Shown piece by piece: positions 1 to 9,465 of a stretch of DNA of 64,000 bases. Position numbers and translations under genes: made by a program. The DNA is taken from NCBI GenBank assembly GCA_902600485.1, contig CACKJD010000002.1:124001-188000 (forward strand). The letters are read 5' to 3'. Within the stretch, counting starts at the first letter, position 1; each line of letters starts with the position of its first letter. The notes beneath the pieces are model-generated. The model did no database searches. It was not told where the DNA came from and saw only the letters and a list, made by a program, of their open reading frames with translations. This DNA is from an uncultured Pelagibacteraceae bacterium (GTDB taxonomy: Bacteria; Pseudomonadota; Alphaproteobacteria; Pelagibacterales; Pelagibacteraceae).

Positions 1-614
1 TCGATTCTACTAACATCCAAATACTTTTTTTTACTTATAATTACACTCCTTAATTTTCTATCTTTATAATATTTATCTCCTGTAAATTTAATATTTTTTA
101 TTAAAGCTTTTTCACCAGTTTCAATAACATATATAAGATCTACTGTGTCATTTGTATTTTCTTTAATTTTGACTTCAACCGTAGCAAAGTAATATCCAGA
201 TCTACTAAGAGAATTTTTTATTAAAACAACATCTTGTTCTGCGGTAAATTTATCAAATGGACTTTTATCTTTAAGATTTAATCTTTTTAAAATTTTTTCT
301 TTATTTTCTTTTGAAGCTATACCTTCCAAAACAATTGTTTGAATAATTTTTTTTTCTACAACGTCAACTATAAGAACATTATTTTCAACTTTTAATTTAA
401 TATCAGAAAAAAAATTTGTATTATACAAATCACCTAATATTTGATTAATCTCGTTCTCTGTATAATCTTTACCTAATTTGATATTACCAAATGCTAATAT
501 ACTTTCCTTGTTTACTCTTATATTATTTTCTAATTTAATATCGTTTATAATTTCAGATTTAGCTGAAAATAACATAAAATTTAAAAATAGCAGTGCTAAT
601 AGAATTTTTTTCAT
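1..614 (-). CDS. bamA: BamA outer-membrane assembly factor (N-terminal part, cut by window edge)
   Basis: Omp85-family protein that folds and inserts beta-barrel proteins into the outer membrane. About 204 residues are visible, reading off the left edge. A signal peptide (MKKILLALLFLNFMLFSAKS) is followed by POTRA-type repeats, with recognisable stretches such as NDIKLENNIRVNKESIL and VVEKKIIQTIVLEGI. The barrel domain lies outside the window. The ATG overlaps the dxr stop codon as ATGA, so it is translated as the last visible gene of the rpsB-to-bamA run. In most alphaproteobacteria rseP sits between dxr and bamA; here it does not. Family call from POTRA pattern plus context. Confidence 0.85.
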   Translation of the reverse strand, partial: MKKILLALLFLNFMLFSAKSEIINDIKLENNIRVNKESILAFGNIKLGKDYTENEINQILGDLYNTNFFSDIKLKVENNVLIVDVVEKKIIQTIVLEGIASKENKEKILKRLNLKDKSPFDKFTAEQDVVLIKNSLSRSGYYFATVEVKIKENTNDTVDLIYVIETGEKALIKNIKFTGDKYYKDRKLRSVIISKKKYLDVSRI

Positions 615-1777
615 CTTTGTTGGGATATTACACTTAAAGATTTCGTTTTCAATCTTACAAACTCATTTAATTTTTCAATTTGTGTCAAATTATTCAGCTT
701 TTTTTGCCTGTATTTTAAGAAATCTTTATGGCTAATAATTTGCTTTAATTTGGTAGAAATTTCATCAAAACTTATCTTATTTTTTAAAAATAGGTCTACC
801 AATTCATCATTAACTGATACTAACAAAGTTTCAAATAAAGTATCATTTTTTGGTACAAAATTTAAAATTTTTACTAAAGGATATTTTTTTAAATTTACTA
901 CATTTAAATTTAAATCATTTAGTAATTTAAAGTTTATTTTTTTAGATTTAATTTTATAATTCTTGTTATTGTATAATGTATTAAAAATTGGAATTTTCAT
1001 ATCGGTATCGTGAGCAACTAATTTGATCAAACCGTTATTAAATTTAATGATAGCATGCACATAGGATTTTGGATGTATCAATATTTTAAATTTACTTAAA
1101 TCAATTGAAAAAATTTTTTTTGCCTCAATAACTTCAAATACTTTATTCATTAAAGTTGCAGAGTCAGTGGAAATTTTTTTGCCCATTTTCCAATTAGGAT
1201 GGTTAGTTGCTAATTTAGGAGTCTTTTTAATTTTTTTGTTTTTTAGATTTAAAAAAGGACCTCCTGATGCTGTGATAATTACTTGATCTATAATTTCTGG
1301 GTTAACATTTTTTATTTCGGACCATATAGAGAAATGCTCAGAGTCTACAGGTATGAATATTGTTTTGTGTCTATCAATTTCTTTTTTTATTAAACTCCAA
1401 CCACAAATAATTGACTCTTTATTAGCAATAGCAATTATTTTAGTTTTTTTAATAATCTTAATGGTTGGTTTTAAACCATCAAACCCAGATATTGAACTCA
1501 TTGTATAATCTAATTTAGAATTAATCATTTTATCAATTTTGCTCAAATCATTAATTATATTAACTTTTTTAAATTTTTTTTTTAAAATTTGATAGCTTTT
1601 TTTGTTTGTAACAATTACATTTTTTACTTTAAACTCTTTAATTTGTTTTGAAAGTAACTTATAGTTTTTATTAGCTGTAAGAAGTAAAATTTTAAAATTT
1701 TTTTTATCTTTTCTTACTATATCAATTGTTTGTTTTCCTATTGAGCCAGTTGATCCTAAAATTGCAATTTTTTTCAT
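611..1777 (-). CDS. dxr: 1-deoxy-D-xylulose 5-phosphate reductoisomerase
   Basis: Cytosolic second enzyme of the MEP isoprenoid pathway, converting DXP to 2-C-methyl-D-erythritol 4-phosphate with NADPH and a divalent metal. The 388 residues match the usual family length. Visible motifs are the N-terminal nucleotide-binding GSTGSIGKQTIDIV, the metal and substrate segment VDSEHFSIW, the SGGPF loop, and HPNWKMGKKISTDSATLMNK. It overlaps cdsA by one base and bamA by four, so the genes are probably co-translated. Its product feeds UppS, encoded two genes upstream, linking isoprenoid supply to the undecaprenyl carrier. No odd residues noticed. Confidence 0.96.
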   Translation of the reverse strand: MKKIAILGSTGSIGKQTIDIVRKDKKNFKILLLTANKNYKLLSKQIKEFKVKNVIVTNKKSYQILKKKFKKVNIINDLSKIDKMINSKLDYTMSSISGFDGLKPTIKIIKKTKIIAIANKESIICGWSLIKKEIDRHKTIFIPVDSEHFSIWSEIKNVNPEIIDQVIITASGGPFLNLKNKKIKKTPKLATNHPNWKMGKKISTDSATLMNKVFEVIEAKKIFSIDLSKFKILIHPKSYVHAIIKFNNGLIKLVAHDTDMKIPIFNTLYNNKNYKIKSKKINFKLLNDLNLNVVNLKKYPLVKILNFVPKNDTLFETLLVSVNDELVDLFLKNKISFDEISTKLKQIISHKDFLKYRQKKLNNLTQIEKLNEFVRLKTKSLSVISQQR

Positions 1778-2427
1778 TAATTAATAATTTTAAAGATTAA
1801 ATACGATGCAGGAAAAGCGAAAATCATTCCATCTATTCTATCAAGTAGACCACCATGTCCAGGAATTATCTTTCCAGAATTTTTTATTTTTGATCTTCTT
1901 TTAAAAAAGGATATTAGTATGTCACCGAATTGACTAACAAAAGATATAAAAATGATAAAAATAAAATTATAAATATTTAATATTTCAAATCTATCAATAA
2001 GGTAATAATCATAATAGATTAAAAAAAAAGTAGCTGTAAAAATTGAGAGCAAAAATGCACCGATCATACCCGCGTATGTTTTATTTGGACTAATTTTGGT
2101 CAGTTTAGGGCCTTTAAATACTTTACCAAATACATAACCTCCTATGTCTGTAGATATGCAAATGATTAATATTAAAAGAAAAAATAAATATTTATCATCA
2201 CTATAATTACGTAGAAGGTAAATAATATAGAAAGAAGCTATTATATAAATAAATCCAAAGATATTGTAATTTTTTCCCTTACTCATTAATTGCCATTCAT
2301 ACAAAGTAATAATTGAGCAGATTAATATCAAAGAATTAAATAAAAATGATCCTTTAATTATAAAAAAAATTACGATAGGAAGCAAAATAATTGAACTTAA
2401 TATTCTTTTAAAAAGCTCATTTTTCAT
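1777..2427 (-). CDS. cdsA: Phosphatidate cytidylyltransferase
   Basis: Integral membrane enzyme making CDP-diacylglycerol from phosphatidate and CTP for phospholipid synthesis. At 216 residues it is shorter than the usual 260-290, with roughly six hydrophobic segments. The C-terminal CdsA signature is clear: KRRSKIKNSGKIIPGHGG followed by LLDRIDG. The position normally occupied by Asp in the KD pair of this signature is Asn (KN), which may be a lineage substitution or affect metal binding. Start and stop codons overlap the neighbouring uppS and dxr by one base each, consistent with one transcript. Confidence 0.93.
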   Translation of the reverse strand: MKNELFKRILSSIILLPIVIFFIIKGSFLFNSLILICSIITLYEWQLMSKGKNYNIFGFIYIIASFYIIYLLRNYSDDKYLFFLLILIICISTDIGGYVFGKVFKGPKLTKISPNKTYAGMIGAFLLSIFTATFFLIYYDYYLIDRFEILNIYNFIFIIFISFVSQFGDILISFFKRRSKIKNSGKIIPGHGGLLDRIDGMIFAFPASYLIFKIIN

Positions 2428-3101
2428 TAAATTTTTCCAAAGTTTCGTTTAGTTTTTTTAAACATACTTAAAATTTTATTATAATCTTTTTCATTAAAAT
2501 CTGGCCATAATTTTTTTTCAAAAAAAATTTCGGAATATGCTAATTGCCAAAGAAGAAAGTTACTTAATCTTTTTCTATTTCCTGTGCGTATTAATATATC
2601 TGGATCAGGTATATTTTGAGTATAAAGATTTTTTGTAATATTTTTTTCATTAATTTTTAATTTCTTTATTTTTAAATAATTTACAGTGTTAATTATCTCA
2701 CTTTTAGAACCATAGTTTAATGCTAAGTTTATTTGCATTCGTTTATTTGAAGAAGTTAGTTTTTCAGAAAAATTAAGCAATCTAATTAATTTTTTATTAA
2801 ATTTTTTTTTTCCAATTATAAATAATCTGATTTTTTCATTATTAAGTTCTTCTATTTTACTTGATAAAAAACTATCTAATAAAGAAAATAGATAATTTAT
2901 TTCATTCTTTGGCCTTTTCCAGTTTTCTGTGGAAAAAGCATACAGTGTTAAATACCTAATTTTTTTTTTTAAACTTTCTTTGATAATTTTTTCTACAGTT
3001 TTTATACCTGCTTTATGTCCAAAATTTCTTGATTTACCTCTATTTATTCCCCAACGACCATTACCATCCATAATAATAGCAACATGCTTAATCGGGTTCA
3101 T
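2427..3101 (-). CDS. uppS: Undecaprenyl diphosphate synthase (cis-prenyltransferase)
   Basis: Makes the C55 carrier lipid for peptidoglycan and O-antigen by condensing isopentenyl diphosphates onto farnesyl diphosphate. The 224 residues are somewhat short of the typical 240-250. The N-terminal catalytic motif IMDGNGRWG with its Asp and the C-terminal RTGNRKRLSNFLLWQLAYSE block, followed by an acidic/aromatic IFFEKKLWPDF segment, identify the family. The start codon overlaps the frr stop as ATGA. Position between frr and cdsA is the classical bacterial order. Confidence 0.95.
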   Translation of the reverse strand: MNPIKHVAIIMDGNGRWGINRGKSRNFGHKAGIKTVEKIIKESLKKKIRYLTLYAFSTENWKRPKNEINYLFSLLDSFLSSKIEELNNEKIRLFIIGKKKFNKKLIRLLNFSEKLTSSNKRMQINLALNYGSKSEIINTVNYLKIKKLKINEKNITKNLYTQNIPDPDILIRTGNRKRLSNFLLWQLAYSEIFFEKKLWPDFNEKDYNKILSMFKKTKRNFGKI

Positions 3102-3649
3102 ATAGTCATTATTTCTTTCTCTTTTGAAAAAACTTTATCATCTATTAACTTAATATGTTCGTCTGTTAAACTTTGTATTTCTTTTTCTTTTTTTTTTTCA
3201 TCATCTTCTGAGATTTCTTTTTTTTTTAATATTGATTTGAGGCCATCATTTGCCTCTCGTCTAATATTTCTTATAGAGACTTTGCATTTTTCACCCATTG
3301 ACTTTACTATTTTTTTCATCTCATTTCTTCTCTCCTCACTAAGGTCTGGTATTGGTAGTCTGATTAACTGTCCATCAATTTGGGGATTCAATCCCAGTTC
3401 TGATTTTTTAATTGAGGAGTCTATTAAATTAACATTATTTAAGTCCCAAACTTGAATATTAATCATTCTTGGTTCTGGGGTAGTAATAGTTCCTAACTGA
3501 TTTATTGGCATTTTTTGACCATAAACATCAACTTTTACTAAATCTAACATACTTGCATTTGCTCTTCCTGTTCTCAATGAACTTAATTCTTTATTAAAAA
3601 CTTCAATAGTTTTAATCATTTTTTGTTTATAATTTTCTGTAACAAACAT
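3098..3649 (-). CDS. frr: Ribosome recycling factor
   Basis: Cytosolic factor that, with EF-G, splits post-termination ribosomes. At 183 residues it is of normal length. Diagnostic segments include ELSSLRTGRANASMLD near the N-terminus and IRLPIPDLSEERRNEMKKIV in the middle, followed by the RNIRREANDGLKS helix. The start codon directly follows the tsf stop codon with no gap. In most bacteria pyrH lies between tsf and frr; its absence here is noted separately. Confidence 0.97.
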   Translation of the reverse strand: MFVTENYKQKMIKTIEVFNKELSSLRTGRANASMLDLVKVDVYGQKMPINQLGTITTPEPRMINIQVWDLNNVNLIDSSIKKSELGLNPQIDGQLIRLPIPDLSEERRNEMKKIVKSMGEKCKVSIRNIRREANDGLKSILKKKEISEDDEKKKEKEIQSLTDEHIKLIDDKVFSKEKEIMTI

Positions 3650-4501
3650 TTACTCTCCAATTTTTATTCTTAAAAAGTCATTTATTTTAAGACGATCAAT
3701 ATTTAATTCTTTAATAATATCTTTCACTTTTTTTTTTGGTTCCATAACCCATTGTTGATTTAATAAAGAGTTATCTTCCTTAAATTTTTTAATTTTACCT
3801 ACGCTAATTTTTTTTACTATATCCTCAGGTTTTCCTAAATTCTTGAGTTCTTCATTAATTAGCTGTTCTTCTTTTTTTAAAACATCTTGATCTATACCAT
3901 CAACATCAATGGCTAGAGGGTTTAACGCTGCAATATGCATACTAAGCTGTTTACCAAATGTCTTTAAATCATCAGATTCATTATTAGTATCGACTGAAAC
4001 TAAAACACCTAATTTTGATAGATTGTCTTTTACTATTGTATGATGATATTTGAAAATCTTTGTATTTGTTTGATTTAAAGTTTTGGATCTGCCAAGTGTA
4101 ATTTTTTCACCTATCTTTGAAATTAGTGCTAATAAATTATCTTCAACTGTATTACCATTTTTCATTTTTGAAGATAAAAGTTTTTCTCTATTAGATTTAA
4201 CTTTGTTATTTAAGTCGGCTAACTCTTTTGCAAAAATTATAAAATCCTCATTTTTTGCAACAAAATCTGTCTCACAATTAATTTCTAAGATTGACGAATT
4301 TTGATTATCCTCAGAAATAGCTATAACGCCCTCGTTGGCAGATCTTGACATTTTCTTAGAAGCTTTTGATATGCCTTTGACTCTCAATATTTCAACTGCT
4401 TTATCAATATCATCTTTGGACTCATCTAAAGCAGAGCTGCAATCTTTAAAACCGGCCCCACTTAAAGATCGTAATTTTTTAATTTTTTCAATATCAGCCA
4501 T
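3650..4501 (-). CDS. tsf: Elongation factor Ts
   Basis: Guanine-nucleotide exchange factor for EF-Tu. The 283 residues carry the N-terminal UBA-like helix bundle with the hallmark [20 protein letters not shown] and the ETDFVAKN motif (residues about 76-83) that contacts EF-Tu. The C-terminal part contains the paired core subdomains, with LAMHIAAL-type wording seen as [14 protein letters not shown]. It follows rpsB by ten bases, the standard rpsB-tsf operon. Confidence 0.97.
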   Translation of the reverse strand: MADIEKIKKLRSLSGAGFKDCSSALDESKDDIDKAVEILRVKGISKASKKMSRSANEGVIAISEDNQNSSILEINCETDFVAKNEDFIIFAKELADLNNKVKSNREKLLSSKMKNGNTVEDNLLALISKIGEKITLGRSKTLNQTNTKIFKYHHTIVKDNLSKLGVLVSVDTNNESDDLKTFGKQLSMHIAALNPLAIDVDGIDQDVLKKEEQLINEELKNLGKPEDIVKKISVGKIKKFKEDNSLLNQQWVMEPKKKVKDIIKELNIDRLKINDFLRIKIGE

Positions 4502-4511
4502 TTTTGGAAAT

Positions 4512-5276
4512 TTAATTTAACTTTTTTATTGAAGTAGAGTTATCGTTTTTTTTTGGCTTTTGTTCTGTTTTCTTCTCTTCCTCTTTTGGAGCTTCTTTTT
4601 TAGCGTTATTTATAGTCTCTTTAATTAAGCTACAATAAAGGTCAATTGATCTCCTTGCATCATCGTTTCCAGGTATTGGAAAATCTATTCCATCTGGATC
4701 TGAATTTGTATCTAAAATTGCTATGATTGGAATATTTAATTTAATAGACTCTTTAATAGCCAAAGACTCATAATTTGTATCTATAATAAAAACTAAATCC
4801 GGAATTTTTTTCATTTCGGAAATACCACCTAATGATCTTTGAAGTTTGTCTCTTTGTATTCCCATCTTTAAGAGTTCTTTTTTTGTAAAACCCCTGTTCT
4901 CAGCTTTTAAATCTATATCTATTTTTTGAAGCTTTTTTATCGAATTAGAAATTGTTCCCCAATTTGTTAGCATACCACCTAGCCATCTATAATTAACATA
5001 ATATTGTCCAGTGTTCTTAGCCAATTCAGCAATTGATTCTGATGCTTGTTTTTTAGTAGAGATGAATAATATCTTCCCGTTATTAGCAATTACTTCATAT
5101 ATTTTTTGCAATGCTTTATTTGTTAATTCTAATGTTTGAGTTAAATCAATAATATGAACAGAGTCTCTCTTTCCAAAAATATATTTTTTCATTTTTGGAT
5201 TCCACCTGAGAGTTTTGTGACCTAAATGGACGCCTGCCTCTAAAAATTGTTCAATTGATAAGTTTGGTATCTTCAT
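4512..5276 (-). CDS. rpsB: 30S ribosomal protein S2
   Basis: Structural component of the small ribosomal subunit. Of 254 residues, the first about 225 match S2 ([69 protein letters not shown]). The last about 30 residues are a Lys/Glu-rich low-complexity tail that E. coli S2 lacks but that is common in alphaproteobacteria. The gene heads the translation-envelope cluster and is preceded by a 123-base leader with stem-loop potential (separate entry), suggesting autogenous control. Confidence 0.97.
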   Translation of the reverse strand: MKIPNLSIEQFLEAGVHLGHKTLRWNPKMKKYIFGKRDSVHIIDLTQTLELTNKALQKIYEVIANNGKILFISTKKQASESIAELAKNTGQYYVNYRWLGGMLTNWGTISNSIKKLQKIDIDLKAENRGFTKKELLKMGIQRDKLQRSLGGISEMKKIPDLVFIIDTNYESLAIKESIKLNIPIIAILDTNSDPDGIDFPIPGNDDARRSIDLYCSLIKETINNAKKEAPKEEEKKTEQKPKKNDNSTSIKKLN

Positions 5277-5362
5277 ATTTTTTCCCGGTTATTCCGCCAC
5301 AATTATTTCCACTTAAGGACCGGAGGTATAAAACCACTAACTGTGTGAGTTTTTTATGTGTG
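5277..5362 (-). promoter_or_regulatory. Candidate structured 5' leader of rpsB
   Basis: The 123-base gap between dnaE and rpsB is long for this genome and much less A/T-monotonous than other gaps. Read on the minus strand, a CCGGT arm (positions 5323-5319) can pair with ACCGG (5289-5285) close to the start codon, enclosing a GU-rich loop. Upstream, CUCAC (around 5349-5345) can pair with a following GUGG. S2 represses its own mRNA in E. coli, so an S2-binding leader is a reasonable reading. No search was possible, and I cannot assign it to a named RNA family. Confidence 0.5.
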
Positions 5363-5399
5363 TTAATATTAATTTTATTAATTAAAGGCAAGTAATTTA

Positions 5400-8300
5400 T
5401 TAAAAAATTGATGCAGAAATACCTTGATTTTTAATGGAATTTAAAATGTTTTTATCCACAAAACGCTTATTTTTCAATTTGAATGTATATTTTTTATTAT
5501 TTTCAGAAAATTCGAACAAAACTTCAACGTCTCCTTTATTGTTTAAAATTTTTGACAAAATATTCAAGTCTGAAAAATCGTTAATTTTTATTTTTAAATT
5601 ATTTATTGGTTTGTTCAAAATATCATCTAAAGGTATAATCTTTTTAACATTAACTCTAATTTTTTGATCTAATTCATTTTGATTTTTAAATAAAGTTATT
5701 ATAACAGATTTGCCTTCCTTAATATTTTCTCTATTTAATTCAAAAATATCTGAAAAAACAAATAATTCAAAAATACTACCTAGATCTGAAAACTTAATTA
5801 TTGCATAAGGTGTTCCTTTTTGAGTTTTTTTTTCCTGAATTTTTAAAATTGTTGCTGCAACCATATTTTCTGAATTATTTTTGTTACTAATAAAATCAGA
5901 ATATTTTTCAATATTATATTCAGTAAATATATCCTTATACTGATTTAAAGGATGATCTGAAAGGTAAAAACCCACAGTTTCAAATTCTTTCAACATTTTA
6001 TCTTGAAAACTCCACTCCGGTAAATCTGCAAGAATTCCTAAATTATTAAAATTATCTTTATCATCAAATAATTGGATTTGATTTTGCAGTTTATTCTCAA
6101 ATAAGTTTTTTGATTTAAGTATCATATTAGGTATGGACTCGTAAAAAGCCCTTCTGTTATTAGAAATACTGTCAAATGCTCCAGCTTTAGTTAGACCTTC
6201 TAATTGTAATTTGTTTATATCCTTAGGGTTTACTCTATTAAGGAAATCTGAGATAGATTTAAATTTTCCATTATCCTCTCGTTCTTTAATAATATTTGAA
6301 ACAGATTCATAACCAACATTCTTTATGGCTCCTAATGCATAATAAAAATTATTATTATGTGAATAAAAATCTGGAAAACATTCGTTTATATCTGGTCTAA
6401 TTATATTAATATTTAGTCTTTTTATCTCCTCACAAAATTCACTTAACTTTTTTTGATTAGATAATTCCATAGACATAGATGCAGCAAAGAATTCCTCTGG
6501 AAAGTATGTTTTTAAATATGCTGTTTGATAAGCAATTATTGCATAAGCTGCAGCATGGCTTTTGTTAAAACCATATTCAGCAAATGGCTCTATTTTCAAA
6601 AAAATTCCAGCTGCTATATCTTTACTTATTCCGTTTTTATAAGCGCCTTCAACAAATCTGGTTTTTTGTCTTTCTAACTCAGCTCTTTTTTTTTTACCCA
6701 TAGCTCTTCTAAGGAAATCTGCCTCACTAGCAGTAAACCCTGAAAGTTCTTGGGCAATTTGCATAACCTGTTCTTGATATATAATTACACCATAAGTTGG
6801 TTTTAATATTTTTTCTAATTTTGGATGCAGGTAATCTGGTTTTTTTAAGCCATGTTTACAATCATTATAAATCGGTATATTGCTCATTGGACCTGGTCTA
6901 TACAATGCTACTAGAGCTATAATATCTTCAAGATGATTTGGCTTCATTTGTATTAATGCTTCTCGCATACCTGAACTTTCTAGCTGAAACAAACCAACTG
7001 TTTTACCACTAGATAAAAGTTCAAATACTTTATGGTCATCATATTTAATATCTTTGATATCAAAATCTTTAAGTTTATTTTGTACGAGTATTTGTGTTTT
7101 ATTAATAACTGTTAAAGTTTTTAAACCTAAAAAATCAAATTTAATTAGTCCTGCGTTTTCTGCAGAATACATGTCGAATTGCGTTGAAGGTAATAATAGA
7201 TTTGAAGATGGATCTTTATAAAGTGGTACGGTTTCAGATAGATCTTTATCAGCGATTACTACACCTGCTGCATGTGTAGCAAAGTTACGATTTAATCCTT
7301 CTAATTTAAGAGATAAACTAATTAGGCGCTCTACTCTTTTATCTTCCTTTATAAGTTTTTGGAGCTTTGGTTCTGAATTAATACACTGATTTAAATTCAT
7401 TGGTCTTGAAGGATCGAATGGTATCATTTTGCAAATACTATCTACAAATCCATAAGGCAAACCCATAACACGACCAACATCTCTTATAACCATTCTCGCT
7501 TTTAGTTTTCCAAAAGTAATAATATGTGCAACAGATCCTGGATATTTATTTTTCAAATATTCAAAAACTAAATCTCGTTTTTCCTCACAAAAGTCTATAT
7601 CAAAATCAGGCATAGAAATTCTATCAGGGTTGAGAAATCTCTCAAAAATTAAATCAAACTTTAATGGGTCAACGTCTGTAATAGATAAGCACCAAGCAAC
7701 TAGTGATCCAGCCCCTGAACCTCTACCGGGTCCTACAGGAATACCCTTATTTTTTGCCCATTTTATGTAATCAGAAACAATTAAAAAATAACTAGCATAG
7801 TTCATTTTGCAAATTATATTAATTTCATGATCTAGCCTCTTTTGATATTCATTAAGCCTAAAACTAGATTTTCCTTCACTAATATTTTTAAACCTATCTT
7901 TTAAGCCTTCCTGTGCATTTTTTTTTAGAATTTCGTCAGGTGTAAAATTTTTTTCAGACCCAATATTTGGTAACAAAGGTTTTGAAGTAACAGGTCTATA
8001 ACTGCATCTAAGAGGTAAATTAAAATTATTTTCTAATGCTTCTGGTAGATCAGAAAATAATTTATTCATCTCATCGTTGTTTTTAAAGTAATGATTGCTT
8101 GAAAGTTTAATTCTGTTCTTATCGTTTATATAATGTTTTGTTCCAATACACATTAATACATCGTGTGCATCATGTAATTCTTTCTCTAAATAATACACCT
8201 CATGTGAGGCAATAATTGGTATATCTAATTCTCGAGACAAACCTAGATTAAAAATTTCTAGATCTTTCTCATTAACATCATTATGTCTTTGAATTTCTAT

Positions 8301-8798
8301 ATAAAAATTATTTTGAAGTAATTTTTTTAAACAAATATAAATTTCTTTAATTTCATGTCTCCTATCCCTTTTAAATAGTTCGCCAATTAAACTATGTAAA
8401 CTACCTAAAGTTACTATTAAACCGTCTTTGTATTGTTTAAGGTCATTAAATTCACAGAATGGTTCATTAAAATCTTTATGATTAAGGTATGAACATGAAG
8501 ATAATTTGACCAAATTTCTGTACCCTAAATCATTCTTTGCAATTATAGGTATTAAGCCTGTCAGCTCTTTATATTTGAATTTGATTTGGGAACCTATAAT
8601 TGGTTGAGTTTTAGATTTTGATACTGTTTCAGAAAACTCTAACGCTCCACACAAATTAGAAGTATCTGAGATACCTATTGATTTTATTTTATTATTTTTA
8701 CAAAATTTTTCTAGATCTTCAATTTTTATTGCACCTTCACAAATGGAATATTGGGTGTGTAATTTATAATGATTGAAAGATTTTTTAATTTCTTGCAT
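5400..8798 (-). CDS. dnaE: DNA polymerase III alpha subunit
   Basis: Replicative polymerase catalytic subunit. Domains in order are an N-terminal PHP domain (KLHTQYSICEGA, GISDTSNLCGALEF), the C-family polymerase core with the catalytic PDFDIDF acidic motif and GPGRGSGAGSLVAW, helix-hairpin-helix region, and a C-terminal OB fold (ILKIQEKKTQKGTPYAIIKF). The reading frame opens at 8822, but I place the start at 8798 (MQEIKKSFNHYKLHTQYS). Family alignment begins there, and it reduces the overlap with lolD to 14 bases. The resulting 1132 residues fit the family. The PHP metal motif is degenerate, as in E. coli, so intrinsic proofreading is unlikely. Confidence 0.96.
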   Translation of the reverse strand: MQEIKKSFNHYKLHTQYSICEGAIKIEDLEKFCKNNKIKSIGISDTSNLCGALEFSETVSKSKTQPIIGSQIKFKYKELTGLIPIIAKNDLGYRNLVKLSSCSYLNHKDFNEPFCEFNDLKQYKDGLIVTLGSLHSLIGELFKRDRRHEIKEIYICLKKLLQNNFYIEIQRHNDVNEKDLEIFNLGLSRELDIPIIASHEVYYLEKELHDAHDVLMCIGTKHYINDKNRIKLSSNHYFKNNDEMNKLFSDLPEALENNFNLPLRCSYRPVTSKPLLPNIGSEKNFTPDEILKKNAQEGLKDRFKNISEGKSSFRLNEYQKRLDHEINIICKMNYASYFLIVSDYIKWAKNKGIPVGPGRGSGAGSLVAWCLSITDVDPLKFDLIFERFLNPDRISMPDFDIDFCEEKRDLVFEYLKNKYPGSVAHIITFGKLKARMVIRDVGRVMGLPYGFVDSICKMIPFDPSRPMNLNQCINSEPKLQKLIKEDKRVERLISLSLKLEGLNRNFATHAAGVVIADKDLSETVPLYKDPSSNLLLPSTQFDMYSAENAGLIKFDFLGLKTLTVINKTQILVQNKLKDFDIKDIKYDDHKVFELLSSGKTVGLFQLESSGMREALIQMKPNHLEDIIALVALYRPGPMSNIPIYNDCKHGLKKPDYLHPKLEKILKPTYGVIIYQEQVMQIAQELSGFTASEADFLRRAMGKKKRAELERQKTRFVEGAYKNGISKDIAAGIFLKIEPFAEYGFNKSHAAAYAIIAYQTAYLKTYFPEEFFAASMSMELSNQKKLSEFCEEIKRLNINIIRPDINECFPDFYSHNNNFYYALGAIKNVGYESVSNIIKEREDNGKFKSISDFLNRVNPKDINKLQLEGLTKAGAFDSISNNRRAFYESIPNMILKSKNLFENKLQNQIQLFDDKDNFNNLGILADLPEWSFQDKMLKEFETVGFYLSDHPLNQYKDIFTEYNIEKYSDFISNKNNSENMVAATILKIQEKKTQKGTPYAIIKFSDLGSIFELFVFSDIFELNRENIKEGKSVIITLFKNQNELDQKIRVNVKKIIPLDDILNKPINNLKIKINDFSDLNILSKILNNKGDVEVLFEFSENNKKYTFKLKNKRFVDKNILNSIKNQGISASIF

Positions 8799-9465
8799 TA
8801 ACGCTAGATATTCTACCATCAATTAAACTCAATTTACAATCAGACATATCGGCAAAATATCTATTATGGGTTGCAAATATAATTATTCTTTTTTTATTTT
8901 TAAGACTGAATAGTAATTTGAATATATCTTTTGCATTTTTATGATCTAAGTTTCCTGTTGGTTCGTCTGCTAAAATAATATCAGGCGAATTTATTAATGC
9001 CCTTGAAATAGCAATTCTTTGTGATTCGCCTCCAGATAACTCATTCGGTAAATGTTTTAATCTTTTATTCAATCCAACTCTACTAATCATATTTTTTGCA
9101 TCCAACATAGCTTTTTTTAAATTGTTATCTAAAGATAATCTTGCCAGATAAACATTTTCTAAAGCTGTAAAATCAGACAATAAATTCTTATCTTGATAAA
9201 TTATACCAATTTTCCTCGATCTTATATTGTCTCTTTCATCGTTGTTATCATTAATTTTTAAGTTATTAAACTTTATAAAACCGCTTGATGGTTTGTCTAT
9301 TAAAGAAATTAAATTTAATAAAGTAGATTTTCCAGAGCCAGATGGTCCAATTAGAGAATATATTTTACCTGGTTTAAATACAAAGTTTATATTTTTTAAT
9401 ACCTCAATCTTCTTTGACGAAAAATAATTTTTGTAAATATTTTTAAGTTCAATCATATTATTCAT
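8785..9465 (-). CDS. lolD: Lipoprotein-releasing ABC transporter ATPase LolD
   Basis: Cytoplasmic ATPase that powers release of outer-membrane lipoproteins from the inner membrane. The 226 residues contain Walker A GPSGSGKST, the Q-loop (YQDKNLL), the ABC signature LSGGESQR, Walker B IILADEPTGNLD and the H-loop ATHN. It overlaps the downstream dnaE by 14 bases and the upstream lolC/E gene by eight, so the permease and ATPase are translated together. MacB/FtsE-type ATPases look similar; the adjacent LolC/E permease decides the call. Confidence 0.92.
   Translation of the reverse strand: MNNMIELKNIYKNYFSSKKIEVLKNINFVFKPGKIYSLIGPSGSGKSTLLNLISLIDKPSSGFIKFNNLKINDNNDERDNIRSRKIGIIYQDKNLLSDFTALENVYLARLSLDNNLKKAMLDAKNMISRVGLNKRLKHLPNELSGGESQRIAISRALINSPDIILADEPTGNLDHKNAKDIFKLLFSLKNKKRIIIFATHNRYFADMSDCKLSLIDGRISSVNARN

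Noticed and set aside
8799..8822. Upstream dnaE start (MMVEYLALM...)
   Set aside because: Family alignment begins near KSFNHYKLHTQYS; the extra eight residues lie inside lolD and match nothing.
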